In this document: positions 58,601 to 64,000 of the stretch, piece by piece
How positions within the stretch are numbered: position 1 is the stretch's first letter
How the letters are laid out: the number at the start of each line of letters is the position of its first letter
Assembly: GCF_902499125.1 (NCBI RefSeq)
Contig: NZ_CABVPX010000001.1
Span: 310,001-374,000, forward strand
DNA: 64,000 bases
Direction of reading: 5' to 3'
DNA from: Burkholderia arboris
Lineage (GTDB): Bacteria; Pseudomonadota; Gammaproteobacteria; Burkholderiales; Burkholderiaceae
The notes under the pieces: generated by a model
Database searches by the model: none
Seen by the model: only the letters and a program-made list of their open reading frames with translations
Told to the model about the DNA's origin: nothing
Translations under genes and position numbers: made by a program

Positions 58601-59489
58601 TCCCCGACTGCGGATAAGCCAGCCCGCCCGTCGTCCCCGCCGGCAGGCTCAGGAACTGCTGGTTGCTCGCGACGATGCCCGCGGGCGTCGGCACCAGCTG
58701 GTTCTTCATGTCGAGCAGGTTCAGCGACGACGCGACCAGCGAATGCACGTTGACCTGCGACCCGGCACCGAACAGCACGCCGTTGCGGTTGATCACGTAC
58801 ACCGCGCCCTGCGCGGTGATGTTGCCGAGAATCTGGCTCGGCCGCCCGCTCGGATCGTTGATCCGGTTCAGCACGGCCCAGTTGTTCGTGCCGTTCGTCT
58901 GCGTGCCGGCCGACTGGTCGAAGTTCAGCGTCGTCTGCCGGCCGACGTTCATCGTCTCCCACGTCAGCACCGCGTTCTGCCCGGTCTGCTTGACGTCGAC
59001 GTTCACGTGCCCGTTCGCGTCGACGTTCTGCGTCGGCGCGTTCGCGTTGAACCACAGCACGGGATTGTTCGTATCGGCCGTCGCGCCGGCCGCCACCTGC
59101 AGCCCGCCCGGCGCCAGCCCGTTCGGCACGGTCGACGGCAGCTTCGCCGCCGCCGCGGCCGCGTTCTGCTGCGCGGCGATCTGTGCGGCGATCGCATGCG
59201 CGGCGTAGCCGAGGTTGCGGATCGACGGCTGGCTCGCCTGCAGCGCCTGCTGCGGCGACACGCCGAGATTCGGCATGCCCGGCGCACCGCCGGCGCCGCC
59301 CGCCCCGCCCCCCGATGCGCGCGGCGTCGCCGCGCCGAGGTTCATGATCCCCGCCGCCTGCACGTGCGCGGACGCGCCCGCCAGCAGCATCAACGCCACG
59401 GCCTGCACCAGCGGCCGCAGTTCCGATTTCAGGATCGAGCGCGAACCCGTCGCGTCAGGTTGTCGTGCCGTGCGTGCGCGTGCTGCCAT
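46656..59489 (-). CDS. Giant TpsA exoprotein, filamentous-haemagglutinin type with DUF3739 C-terminus (PdtA-like)
   Basis: The 4277-residue protein is the largest gene here (12.8 kb). It opens with an extended signal peptide (KSELRPLVQAVALMLLAG...HVQAAG). A TPS/haemagglutination domain follows at about 120-265, with LTWETMNVGRQTTLNFDQ, LNRINDPSGRPSQILGNITAQGAVYVI and NRNGVLFGAGSQVNVHSLVAS. In the family NPNGI motif, P and I are replaced (NRNGV). Thousands of residues of beta-helix repeats follow. The C-terminus (RRWTISVQVEGFGDNG, then KEELGKLGRF) is the DUF3739 region. It should be exported by the TpsB encoded at 28435-30087. From memory PdtA of P. aeruginosa is the counterpart. No toxin domain is seen at the end. 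Confidence 0.92.
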   Translation of the reverse strand: MAARARTARQPDATGSRSILKSELRPLVQAVALMLLAGASAHVQAAGIMNLGAATPRASGGGAGGAGGAPGMPNLGVSPQQALQASQPSIRNLGYAAHAIAAQIAAQQNAAAAAAKLPSTVPNGLAPGGLQVAAGATADTNNPVLWFNANAPTQNVDANGHVNVDVKQTGQNAVLTWETMNVGRQTTLNFDQSAGTQTNGTNNWAVLNRINDPSGRPSQILGNITAQGAVYVINRNGVLFGAGSQVNVHSLVASSLNLLDMKNQLVPTPAGIVASNQQFLSLPAGTTGGLAYPQSGSSSGVAGATGKPNEVLGLGNQVLQTGAYQPPGDVTIEQGASITTHTNGTASDGGFVLVAAPNVTNAGSIAATSGQVVLAAGVGVSLLPNSGKTINPQVLLPELSGQIVTVDPATGASVDVTPAGTLTNTGIVQAARGNVNLLGSRVAQNGVVGVTTSVNTPGTITISTADEYASNNPLGNPYPGQVLNGVFDVRRAGLLSFGPGSVTTVLPDNNGQTATSTPGTTFTPGGIAMTAGSVWFQGGSLIEAPGSNVSVTAYAPSVVTNKVPGQTAVPGRIYVDDGATIDVSGLANVQAPISQTLVTVDRIGQNELADSPLLRNSFLFGLKGVVVDSTLTGTRSDGVQWVGSPILNLSGYVNLIPRTVDQLLTNGGTITLSGNEVMTATGSSMNLNGGYVHYNGGMVNTTRLVDANGAIVPIGQANPYDRYVGIAGQFVESHPRWGVTKSWFNPLQTGGTYQSDYIVGGNAGTLDLFASQALVLDGDISAQAFGGAKQMQGNSLPSGGTFNLGADPKLAGNALAGMTWNSAANTASLPLNALSGLTILQDNAPQLGALMPGFSIDTPLDKNASQALSGNDPNNLQATRVVPVAVLNNGGFANLNVTEDKNAGKGIVVAQGTQLNLQPGGSISLNSPAAGANVNVAGRLSVPSGSISITSGGNVVVGPQGVISAAGQWVNNDVQAAPGTTPGNSQFINGGSISLSAMQGTTFANGNAVDATGSILLQPGSVLDVSGGGEMLANGQLLMQNGVAAGRGGNVALQTYAIPAGGAQFGHTNDGGANLPGTRPTAGTIAMGGTILSDGFSGGGTMTLGALGFRIGGDRAAAAPWDVYLPENFFAQQGFGKYVLNAYYDATVAPGATVALTQKNLLPDALALQQAGTGANLSTGGLTAVGQLDAYHRQPAGLVLTGGSAVSWLTAANDGTVPSYPGVTGAVTLSSGASINADAGAAIVLASPKQVTVLGSVVAPGGSVVLSADTGTATAQPGQFNVFTPSSSRSVWLGADATLDVSGVALANPLAAPAKIGGTAVVPNTGKVLSGGAVTLSSDAGYVVTQAGSKIDVSGTSANFDRLQANGTYASQPVWSDAGSITLSPAYGLFADGALFGHGGASQARGGTLAILPRANNSAPGATALVVQQSGMLLPAGLAPGKDFSTPVDPTTGLPTGQPTGVIQFAADRLNDSGIANLVLGDGTPSPFTVPPIAFAGNVNLTLPESVTLNTGRIAAIGMDQLSTLLSTPAKPAGGSSALADLLAQPPAHALGTSVTIGAPYVALVGPMAPSATPAFTPVATRSDATLNVNASFVDLRNQFQLNNVGQANFTSSGDIRLSSSNPSGAVLSPGMLYTPGNVTFNAASLYPATGSTFIVDAVGPVDPVTGKRMPTTVSFGTTGSSGTPLSAGGTLLVDATNIVQGGAVRAPSGTLVFGVGDPTNSATQKQFGNLPLVATDSVTFANGSVTSVSNGGSIIPYGATIDGVEWQFNPIAGTTAADLKAPPAKYIGVNGTSVALNKGATIDLSGGGDLQAAEWVPGTGGTRDVLSQYNLSYASGKGTTAVPVNTGAGNVYAIVPGKQSPVAAYDPLFAQTVQPDVASNGTPTTRTATLGVGQAGLNDAIGKAVYLSGVPGLAPGYYTLLPGKYATLPGAYRVTVSATAGNVVPGASQVLPDGTVMTAGYFADAVTGGRSATPTLFNVQSGATWQQYSQYTLKGANDFFAAQAAKQGNVTPPLPVDGGQLVLAATKALTLGATLNAAAGAGGAPAQVDIASQDIQITGNGSAALSGYLQIGGDALDSLNAGSLLIGGTRAATTKGVTITPIANSVVVSNDASSSLKGPEILLVTKTDSSGTDPNAANGLRVDAGASIAAAGDYPAAKDQPIAIAGDGALLRVSNGAMAPLTRTGGTGKGLLTVGAGATLSGGQALMLDSSGSLKVDPSAVLSAKAITVDGSAITFTNARGAAAASLPGFVIDQAGLAQLANADLVSLRSYGAMGFVGDVNATFGKSIDLSAGTFTSDGGRVTLNGQQIAFTNETGAPNGTVVPGSGMLTVNAKEIDFGTGTKTLSGFSSATLTATGGIVGQGTGTFDFGVLPVTLNAPVYLADTNSASTVKTTGALTLNGAAGTALTKTPVGGAWKFVGGTLADNGATIAAPAGNVSLEATTGNLTIGNGSTVSAAGVSKQFFDVTQYAPAGSIVLTADAGTVDLQPGATLDFSGAKGGGAAGGLTLSAPKQVVNLNGTIKGGATNGYAGGSLSLDTAGAADLDSLAKTLASSGVNQSIDIHTKSGNLTLSAGNALVAQSVSLTADGGAGNASDTANGNVNVLGKIDASGKAGGQISLFGKSGVDIEGSLLAKATNASQRGGKVTVGTSATFDPAAANPYNATYGYENVSAAQSGLIRLGSNASIDVSGGTPGGTLDGSVSFRAPLLRDGTVNVAFDAPAQSGAGVRGSRKTTVEAYAVWSAADATTGSQHFDGLIDPAGWYDGSGHLLAGTFTVPGSNPVTYSYAPSGTGGGTLTNSATGQTTAVTEDQLRNGVSGSGFTGLTGAYFAPGTANADHVAFYGYRANGTGTSPGTLMAFVQHGPDGVAGQFAGAPLQKFSVVPGIELDNPGSAVNGGNISVLSNWNLGAGAPNNSGSITPDFRYQSTIAPTLTFRAANNFDAYASISDGFYQSQVASILGGSGPVTPTGTYAGAKQTFDQLVAINDPTQVTVNFRGGATASLTSLDPNAALSAPLMGQTAGYYSTYLSYAGAWQADLARIGLPQYVAQILPVTPSVTAPLVPSGFSTYTNYLIAYWGPDLSGPRAGTAYLGNGYNPATAARFGTPAAPTPPTKPVANASVAEQAAYLADYANYVLVYSGYLNTLTSIKSVIGATRGAYNMFYAPVSPGAVPDTGVVNIGPLPGNTVANVPSANNPLPVAFATLLGGESSTYRIVSGADTQSANPLALQPVSTFVNAGAGSDGTGNVMLSGHTSYVGSNGLTLVEPVTIRTGTGSIDVAAGNDVSLFDTSKTADASTLIIPGVIYTAGAPAAGAPSVGTSTAIAHASVGGLQDILVTPAVNPDSAGDITIHAQGNIEGMQNVIDTTGTVTGGAGNSISQYWWQWMQITGAKTADSNFVLAPLRRTSIDFGAFDQGVMSVGGNVSISAGGNISDLAVSLPTTWYLNGSGKPVTVGGGNLTVHAGGDILSGDYFVAKGTGTISAGGSIGSDISGTSWTVGRSPIAVSTVLATQDGTFDVAARQGVNVGAVLNPSYSSSFTSSAGQPTGVVNLSSYGQYPDNQGFSSASAVNVLSTTGDVRLGTLGGMLTGANGVLPASVNLTAFDGSIVIQSGGALFPSAVGQLNLVANQSVYLSNVSAGLANVALPNTFGLSDADPSQTPSPTNPSVKPNIPLLTNTTLAAHAPNALHDADVQPVRFYSLNGSIVNGTVDSPGYSDDFYRNLVTLSVDKPALVQAGQDIVNLAFWGQNLRSSDATRIVAGRDIYDTPIPPNGGAVPVLAIGGPGWFDVQAGRNIGPLTSQAELYNQKADTGGIAHVFTGIDAVGNANNPNLPHESANVNVLFGVGAGVDLPGFVSTYIAPGSSVAGVPSATPALIAFMEQYDAGLGVDTGLQADKDAALAKVGRLTADEAWKQFQALPSYVQQRFAEQVLFGVLAQVGADFNDPSSPYSGQYARGYQAINKLFPASFGYTANNLGGGSNGANKQVGTGNLDIRSTTIQTQQGGDVTILGPGGQALVGSTTAPPQIVDSTGNVVAGPGTMGILTLEKGNVDIFTDQSVLLAQSRIFTEQGGNMTIWSSNGDINAGKGAKTSADTPAPQYVCDANHYCTVDARGQVTGAGIATLQSIPGAPKGTVNLIAPRGTVDAGDAGIRAGNLNVAALRVVNADNIQVTGKATGIPLVQAVNTGALTAASSAASAASQVAQDIAKNNASGVAPRRWTISVQVEGFGDNGPDGGSKRRKSEQVGYDSSNAVSLLGFGAAGATQKTLLSKEELGKLGRF

Positions 59490-59573
59490 TCTTCACCCCG
59501 AATCCTATGAAATTGCGCTGGACGACGATCGCGCCGAAAGCGGCATCGATCCGTTGCCATGTCTGGTCGTTGC

Positions 59574-59593
59574 GCCCGGGCCTGAACCCGGGC
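59574..59593 (-). promoter_or_regulatory. Hairpin in the leader of the exoprotein gene
   Basis: GCCCGGG and CCCGGGC flank CCTGAA, about 85 bases upstream of the TpsA start. It would fold in the mRNA leader; without a T-run it is not a simple terminator. A role in stability or translation is possible. Confidence 0.4.
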
Positions 59594-59643
59594 ACTGAAT
59601 CACAAGAACATACGAAGCCGCGATGGCAGCGGCGTGGCGGGTG

Positions 59644-59680
59644 CTACGGACCATTCCGGCCGCGCATGAAAGGTCCGTAG
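59644..59680. promoter_or_regulatory. Hairpin between the TPR-glycosyltransferase and TpsA genes
   Basis: CTACGGACC and GGTCCGTAG are separated by 19 bases, just after the TPR gene stop at 59701. It is followed by CTTTTG on the plus strand only, so as a terminator for the leftward TPR genes it would be weak. It may partly separate the TPR pair from the exoprotein gene. Confidence 0.4.
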
Positions 59681-59700
59681 CTTTTGTCACAGTCGGCCGG

Positions 59701-61941
59701 TCACGCGGTGTCGCCATGCGCGCGGATGCGGGCCGCAAGCGCATCCGCCACGCGTTCGACCAGCGCCTGCCAGTCGCCGGGCCGCCCCTGCCGGAACAGC
59801 GTCGCGGCCGGATACCACGGGCTGTCGTCGCGCGCGAGCAGCCAGCGCCAGTCCGGCACGCGCGGCAACAGCACCCACACCGGGCGCCCGAGCGCGCCGG
59901 CCAGATGCACGACCGACGTATCGACGGCGATCACGAGATCCAGCGCGTCGACGAGTGCGGCCGTTTCCGCGAAATCCGTCAGCTCCGCCTCGAACGACAG
60001 CACGCCGCTTGCCGCGAATGCATCGGCATCGCGTGCGCGGACGCCCACCTGCAGGCTCACGAACGTCGCGTCGAGTTCGACCAGCGGCGCGAGCGCGGCG
60101 AACGTCATCGACCGGTTTTCGTCGTTGGCATGATTCGGGTTGCCCGACCATGCGAGCCCCACGCGCAGCCGTCGCGACGGCGCGCGCGCATCGAGCCGGT
60201 CGGTCCACGCGGCACGCCGCAGCGGGTCGGCATGCAGGTACGGCACGTCGGCCGGCACCGTATCGAGCGTCGTCCGGAATGCGAACGGCAGGCTCATCAT
60301 CGGGCAATGAAGATCGAACGCCGGCGCAGGCTGGCCGTCGGCGACGACACGGCTCACGCCACGCAAGGCGCCGAGCAGGCCGGCCAGCGCGGCCGGTGCG
60401 TCGATCAGCACGGTCGCACCGCGATCGTGCGCCAGACTCGCGTAGCGGCAGAACTGCAGCGTGTCGCCGAAACCCTGCTCCGCGTGCAGCAGCAGCGTAC
60501 GCCCCGCGAGCGGTTCGTCGCCTGTCCATTGCGGACGGTCGGCATGGCGCCGGTGCAGCATCACGTCGGCGGCATCCCAGCGCGATTCGTGCTGCCGCCA
60601 GCCCGCGGCGTAGTCGCCCATCACCAGGCGGCAGAACGCTTCGGACCGGCGGGCGATACCGTGATTCGGGTCACGCACCGTGGCCAACGCGAAATCGGCG
60701 AGCGCGGCGGCGTAGTCGCCGAGCTGCTGGCGTGCGACTGCGCGCGTGTAGATCTCCTGCGCAGTCCGTCCCGGCGCACCGGCCGCGGCGGCGTAACTCG
60801 CCAGCGCATCGTCGTACCGGCCGAGCAGCTGCAACGCGATCGCGCGATTGCACAGCACTTCCGCGTGCGGGCCGTGCGCGTCGAGCGCACGATCGTAATG
60901 CGCGAGCGCTTCGTCGCACGCGCCCAATGCGCGCAGCGCGCCCGCCCGATTGCGCAGCGCATCGAAATCCGCCGGTACGCGCGAAAGGGCTTCGCCATAT
61001 GCGTGCGCGGCTTCCTCATGCCGCCGCAGCCCGAGCAATGCATTGCCGCGGCCGATCCACGCGCCCACGTTGTCGCGGTCGCGCGCCAGCAGCCGGTCGC
61101 AGCGCTTCAACAACTCGTCGCGCAAATGCAGCAGGTCGAGCGCCACGCAACTCACGAACAGCAACTGCACGTCGTCCCGCAATCGCGCCAGCGCTTCGTC
61201 GAGGCACGCGAGCGCTTCGGCCGGCCGCCCCAGTTCGATCAGCGTATAGCCGCACGCATAGACGAGATCGGGGGTCTTGCCGCGCACCACCATCGCGAGC
61301 TGAAAGCAATGCAGCGCCTCGTCGCCTCGACCGAGCGCGCGCAGCGCATGGCCGCGCTCGGCGAGCGCAGCCGGATCGTCCGGATCGATCCGCAATGCGC
61401 GCTCGATGCTGATCAACGCATCGGCGGGCCGGCCGAGCGCGCGCAAGGCTTCGCCGCGCCGTACCCACGACACCGCGCGGCCCGGCTCGCGCGTCAGCGC
61501 GAGATCGTAGGCGCCCACGGCTTCGCCGTGCCGGCCGAGCGCATGCAGGGCATCACCGCGCGCCGCGTGCGCCGGCGCATGGCCGGGATCGCGCGCGAGT
61601 GCCTGTGCCGCGGCGTTGAGCGCCTCGCGATGCCGGCCCGCACCGGTCAGCGCCGCCGCATGATTCACGAAATTCCACGGCTGATTCAGCCCGAACCGCA
61701 TCGATCGCGCGATCAGCGGCTCCGCGCGCGCGGGCTCCCCGAGCTGAAGATGCACGAACCCGAGCAGGTGCAGCGCCTCGACGTGATCCGGCATCATCGC
61801 CAGCACCCCGGCGTAGAGTTTTCCCGCTCCGGCGAAATCGCGCTGTTCGAGCCGCGCGCGCGCATGGCGCAGCGCATCGTCGATCGCGGCCCGCAGCGGC
61901 GCGGCACCCGCGCCGAACGCCGGTGCCTGCGCCGTGCTCAT
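59701..61941 (-). CDS. TPR protein with C-terminal glycosyltransferase (GT9/heptosyltransferase-like) domain
   Basis: The 746-residue protein has about 12 tetratricopeptide repeats (about 35-440; for example YAGVLAMMPDHVEALHLLGFVHLQLGEPARAE). A glycosyltransferase-like domain follows at about 470-746, with GRTLLLHAEQGFGDTLQFCRYA, RVGLAWSGNPNHANDENRSM, LVIAVDTSVVHLAGALGRPVWVLLP and DSPWYPAATLFRQ. The latter match the nucleotide-sugar-binding half of heptosyltransferase folds. Its ATG overlaps the stop of the next TPR gene (ATGA). TPR-glycosyltransferases modify proteins in several bacteria, so glycosylation of the exoprotein encoded just downstream is a reasonable hypothesis. Confidence 0.82.
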   Translation of the reverse strand: MSTAQAPAFGAGAAPLRAAIDDALRHARARLEQRDFAGAGKLYAGVLAMMPDHVEALHLLGFVHLQLGEPARAEPLIARSMRFGLNQPWNFVNHAAALTGAGRHREALNAAAQALARDPGHAPAHAARGDALHALGRHGEAVGAYDLALTREPGRAVSWVRRGEALRALGRPADALISIERALRIDPDDPAALAERGHALRALGRGDEALHCFQLAMVVRGKTPDLVYACGYTLIELGRPAEALACLDEALARLRDDVQLLFVSCVALDLLHLRDELLKRCDRLLARDRDNVGAWIGRGNALLGLRRHEEAAHAYGEALSRVPADFDALRNRAGALRALGACDEALAHYDRALDAHGPHAEVLCNRAIALQLLGRYDDALASYAAAAGAPGRTAQEIYTRAVARQQLGDYAAALADFALATVRDPNHGIARRSEAFCRLVMGDYAAGWRQHESRWDAADVMLHRRHADRPQWTGDEPLAGRTLLLHAEQGFGDTLQFCRYASLAHDRGATVLIDAPAALAGLLGALRGVSRVVADGQPAPAFDLHCPMMSLPFAFRTTLDTVPADVPYLHADPLRRAAWTDRLDARAPSRRLRVGLAWSGNPNHANDENRSMTFAALAPLVELDATFVSLQVGVRARDADAFAASGVLSFEAELTDFAETAALVDALDLVIAVDTSVVHLAGALGRPVWVLLPRVPDWRWLLARDDSPWYPAATLFRQGRPGDWQALVERVADALAARIRAHGDTA

Positions 61942-64000
61942 CGCGACGCCCCCGCCACCAGCGCCGGCAGCGCATCGCGCATCCGCTCGACGACTGGCGC
62001 CCATTGGCCGCCCTCCGGCTGGCGAAACAGTCGCGCGCCCGGATACCACGGGCTGTCGTCGCGATCGAGCAGCCAGCGGAAATCGGGCGTGTGCGGCAGC
62101 ATCACCGCGAGCGGCCGGCCGAGCGCGCCGGCCAGGTGCGCGACCGACGTATCGACGCTGATCACCGCGTCCAGCGCCTCGACCAGCGCGGCCGTTTCCG
62201 CGAAGTCCGTCAGTTCGTCGCCGACGAAGCGGATCGCGCTCGCGTCGAGCGCCGCCCGATCCTCGTCGCGGATCACCTTCTGCAGGCTGATCCATTCGTA
62301 GCGATCGTCGAGCAGCGGCGCCAGGTCCGCGAGCGTGATCGAGCGGTTGCGGTCGTTCACGTGCAGCGGGTTGCCGGACCACACGAGTCCGATCCGCGGC
62401 CGGCCGGCGACGCCCAGACGCTCACGCCAGTGCGCGACACGCGCGGGGTCGGCCCGCAGGTACGGCGACCCCGCCGGAATCGACGCCAGACCGGTGCGGA
62501 ATTCGAGCGGCAGGCTCAGCAGCGGGCAATGCAGGTCGAACGGCGGCAGCGGATCGCCGCGCGCGACGAGCACGTCGACGCCGTCGAGCGTCGCGAACAG
62601 CGCCTTCAGCTCGACCGGCGCCTCGACCACGACGCGCGCACCGAGCGCCTTCACGAGCGGCACATAGCGGCAGAACTGCAGCGTGTCGCCGAGCCCCTGC
62701 TCCGGATACAGCAGGATCGTCCGGCCGTCGAGCGGCATCCCGTGCGTCCAGCGCGGCTGCGCGAAATCGCGCCGGCTGCCGTCGAGCTGGCTGTCGCGCC
62801 AGCGCCATTCGTACTCGGCCCAGCCGGCGTCGAAATCGCCGATCGACAGGCACAGGAACGCACGCATGCAGTGTGCGTGCGCAAAATCCGGATCGATGTC
62901 GATCGCGTCCGCATACGCGCGCAGCGCGTCCTCGTGCCGCCGCAATGCGCGCAACGCGTTGCCGCGGTGGAAATGCGCGAGCTTGTCGCCCGGCGTCGCG
63001 GTAATCACGCGCGTGAAATCGTCGAGCGCGTCGTCGTAGCGATGCGTTTCGAGCCGGACCCGCGCCCGTGTGAACGACGCGGGCGCATAGTGCGGATCGA
63101 TCGCCAGCGCGCGATCGCACAGGTCGTGCGCGTCGTCGTGACGGTCGACCCGCATCAGCGCGCTCGCGTAGTTGCACAGCACGCCCGTGCTGCGCGGCTC
63201 CACGTCGAGCGCGCGTGCATAGCTGTCGACCGCGTCCGCATAACGGCCCAGATGGCTCGCCGCATTGCCGCGATTGGCGAGCGCGCGCGCATGGCGCGGA
63301 TCGATCGCGATCGCACGGTCGCAGCGCATCAGCGCCTCGTCGTGCCGGCCGAGCTGTTCGAGCGCGATCGAGCTGTTGAAGATCGCGTCGACGAACGCGG
63401 GGCTCGCCGCGATCGCCGCATTGAAATCCGCCAGCGCGTGGTCGGGGTCGTGCAGATCGAGATACGCGACGCCGCGCAGGAACAGCGCTTCGGCGCTGCC
63501 CGGCCGCAGCGCGAGCGCGTGACCGTAGCTGTCCGCCGCGTCGCGAAAGCGGCCGAGTTCGCGTAATGCCAGCCCGCGCCCGCGCATCGCGTCGAACGTG
63601 CGGCCCGCGAGCGCGATCGCACGGTCGCAGTCGGCGAGCGCATCGTCGAAGCGGCCGAGCGCGCGCAGCATGTCGCTGCGCTTCACATGGCCGTCGGCGA
63701 AACCGGGCGTCAGTTCGAGCAGCCGATCGTAGACCGCACGCGCTTCGTCATAACGCGCGAGCTGCGCGAGCAGCCCGGCCCGCTGGAACAGCACGCGCTG
63801 ATGCACGGGATTGATCGCGAGTGCCTCGTCGAGCCGCGCAAGCGCATCGTGCTCGCGCCCGAGCCCGGCCAGCACCGCCGAGTAGTTCGCGAGCGCGAGC
63901 GGCACCGGCTGGCGTTCCACCGAGCGCCGCATCAGCGGCTCGGCATCGTCGAGCCGCCCCTGCTGGAAGCGCACCGCGCCGAGCAGGTGCAGCGCCTCCG
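61938..64000 (-). CDS. TPR protein with C-terminal glycosyltransferase-like domain, 5' end outside window
   Basis: A second gene of the same design enters from the right edge, and its frame stays open to base 64000 (EALHLLGAVRFQQGRLDD at the border). TPR repeats fill the visible N-terminal part. The C-terminal domain has GRTILLYPEQGLGDTLQFCRYV, RIGLVWSGNPLHVNDRNRSI, AVISVDTSVAHLAGALGRPLAVMLP and DSPWYPGARLFRQ, closely matching its neighbour. The two are tandem paralogues with a 4-base overlap. Both may act on the same target in sequence, or with different sugars. Confidence 0.82.
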   Translation of the reverse strand, partial: EALHLLGAVRFQQGRLDDAEPLMRRSVERQPVPLALANYSAVLAGLGREHDALARLDEALAINPVHQRVLFQRAGLLAQLARYDEARAVYDRLLELTPGFADGHVKRSDMLRALGRFDDALADCDRAIALAGRTFDAMRGRGLALRELGRFRDAADSYGHALALRPGSAEALFLRGVAYLDLHDPDHALADFNAAIAASPAFVDAIFNSSIALEQLGRHDEALMRCDRAIAIDPRHARALANRGNAASHLGRYADAVDSYARALDVEPRSTGVLCNYASALMRVDRHDDAHDLCDRALAIDPHYAPASFTRARVRLETHRYDDALDDFTRVITATPGDKLAHFHRGNALRALRRHEDALRAYADAIDIDPDFAHAHCMRAFLCLSIGDFDAGWAEYEWRWRDSQLDGSRRDFAQPRWTHGMPLDGRTILLYPEQGLGDTLQFCRYVPLVKALGARVVVEAPVELKALFATLDGVDVLVARGDPLPPFDLHCPLLSLPLEFRTGLASIPAGSPYLRADPARVAHWRERLGVAGRPRIGLVWSGNPLHVNDRNRSITLADLAPLLDDRYEWISLQKVIRDEDRAALDASAIRFVGDELTDFAETAALVEALDAVISVDTSVAHLAGALGRPLAVMLPHTPDFRWLLDRDDSPWYPGARLFRQPEGGQWAPVVERMRDALPALVAGASR

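Noticed and set aside
46656..59489. CdiA-type contact-dependent toxin
   Set aside because: The C-terminus is a DUF3739-like region with no toxin domain or VENN-type border, and no adjacent immunity gene is seen.
52401..59510. Very long open frame (over 2300 codons) on the plus strand
   Set aside because: It is antisense to the exoprotein gene. Its translation is Arg/His-rich with no domains, as expected for the reverse strand of GC-rich repetitive coding DNA.

Overview
The window is GC-rich, densely coded proteobacterial DNA with short gaps, many ATGA/GTGA start-stop overlaps, IclR-regulated aromatic catabolism, Porin_4-type porins and a giant two-partner exoprotein. This fits Burkholderia, most likely a secondary replicon of a Burkholderia cepacia-complex type genome; the species cannot be fixed from the sequence alone. 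I see no rRNA, tRNA, CRISPR array, intact insertion sequence or prophage.

Region A (1-16.6 kb) starts with a truncated GNAT acetyltransferase gene. It is followed by a 14-gene leftward operon (14132 down to 705) for oxidation of an aromatic or heteroaromatic acid. The operon encodes a three-component Rieske oxygenase (ferredoxin, recombinase-like helix-turn-helix protein, oxygenase alpha, and a distal FAD reductase), two SDR dehydrogenases, a cupin, an alpha/beta hydrolase, an IclR regulator, a ThDP enzyme, an aspartate-dehydrogenase-like protein, an aldehyde dehydrogenase, an extradiol-type VOC dioxygenase and an MFS importer. A divergent porin gene (14569-15648) and a second IclR gene complete the module. 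Between operon and porin lie two identical palindromes, TGTTCC-N6-GGAACA, each just downstream of one of the two divergent promoters. This is a clear candidate for coordinated IclR control.

Region B (16.9-30.1 kb) begins with an orphan small protein that resembles a cysteine hydrolase. A second leftward operon (30087 down to 17506) follows: a TpsB outer-membrane transporter, an ExbB fused to DUF2341 and LamG-like domains, ExbD, TonB, a large porin, a secreted coiled-coil protein, a YbjN-like protein, a TonB-C-like protein, a parvulin PPIase, a cysteine-rich hypothetical protein, a small secreted protein, a DegP/HtrA-like protease and another secreted TonB-C-like protein.

Region C (30.9-46.6 kb) holds parts of a second type II secretion system (GspK, M, L, H, G, C and F; no secretin, ATPase, GspI or GspJ in the window), a PhdA-like protein (domesticated transposase plus Phd domain), and an ECF sigma/FecR anti-sigma/receptor-like trio without a beta-barrel receptor. 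Two tandem PstS/DING-like secreted proteins are also here.

Region D (46.7-64 kb) is one 4277-residue filamentous-haemagglutinin-type exoprotein with a DUF3739 C-terminus, followed by two TPR-glycosyltransferase-like proteins.

From memory, regions B-D match the content of the Pseudomonas aeruginosa PA0674-PA0701 locus: PUMA3 (VreA/VreI/VreR), the Hxc type II system with LapA/LapB phosphatases, and the phosphate-depletion-induced PdtA/PdtB system with PhdA and ExbB2/ExbD2. My reading is a phosphate-starvation secretion and surface-exoprotein programme, rearranged in this organism and joined to its own folding, protease and possibly glycosylation factors. A Pho-box-like site upstream of the VreA-like gene supports this.
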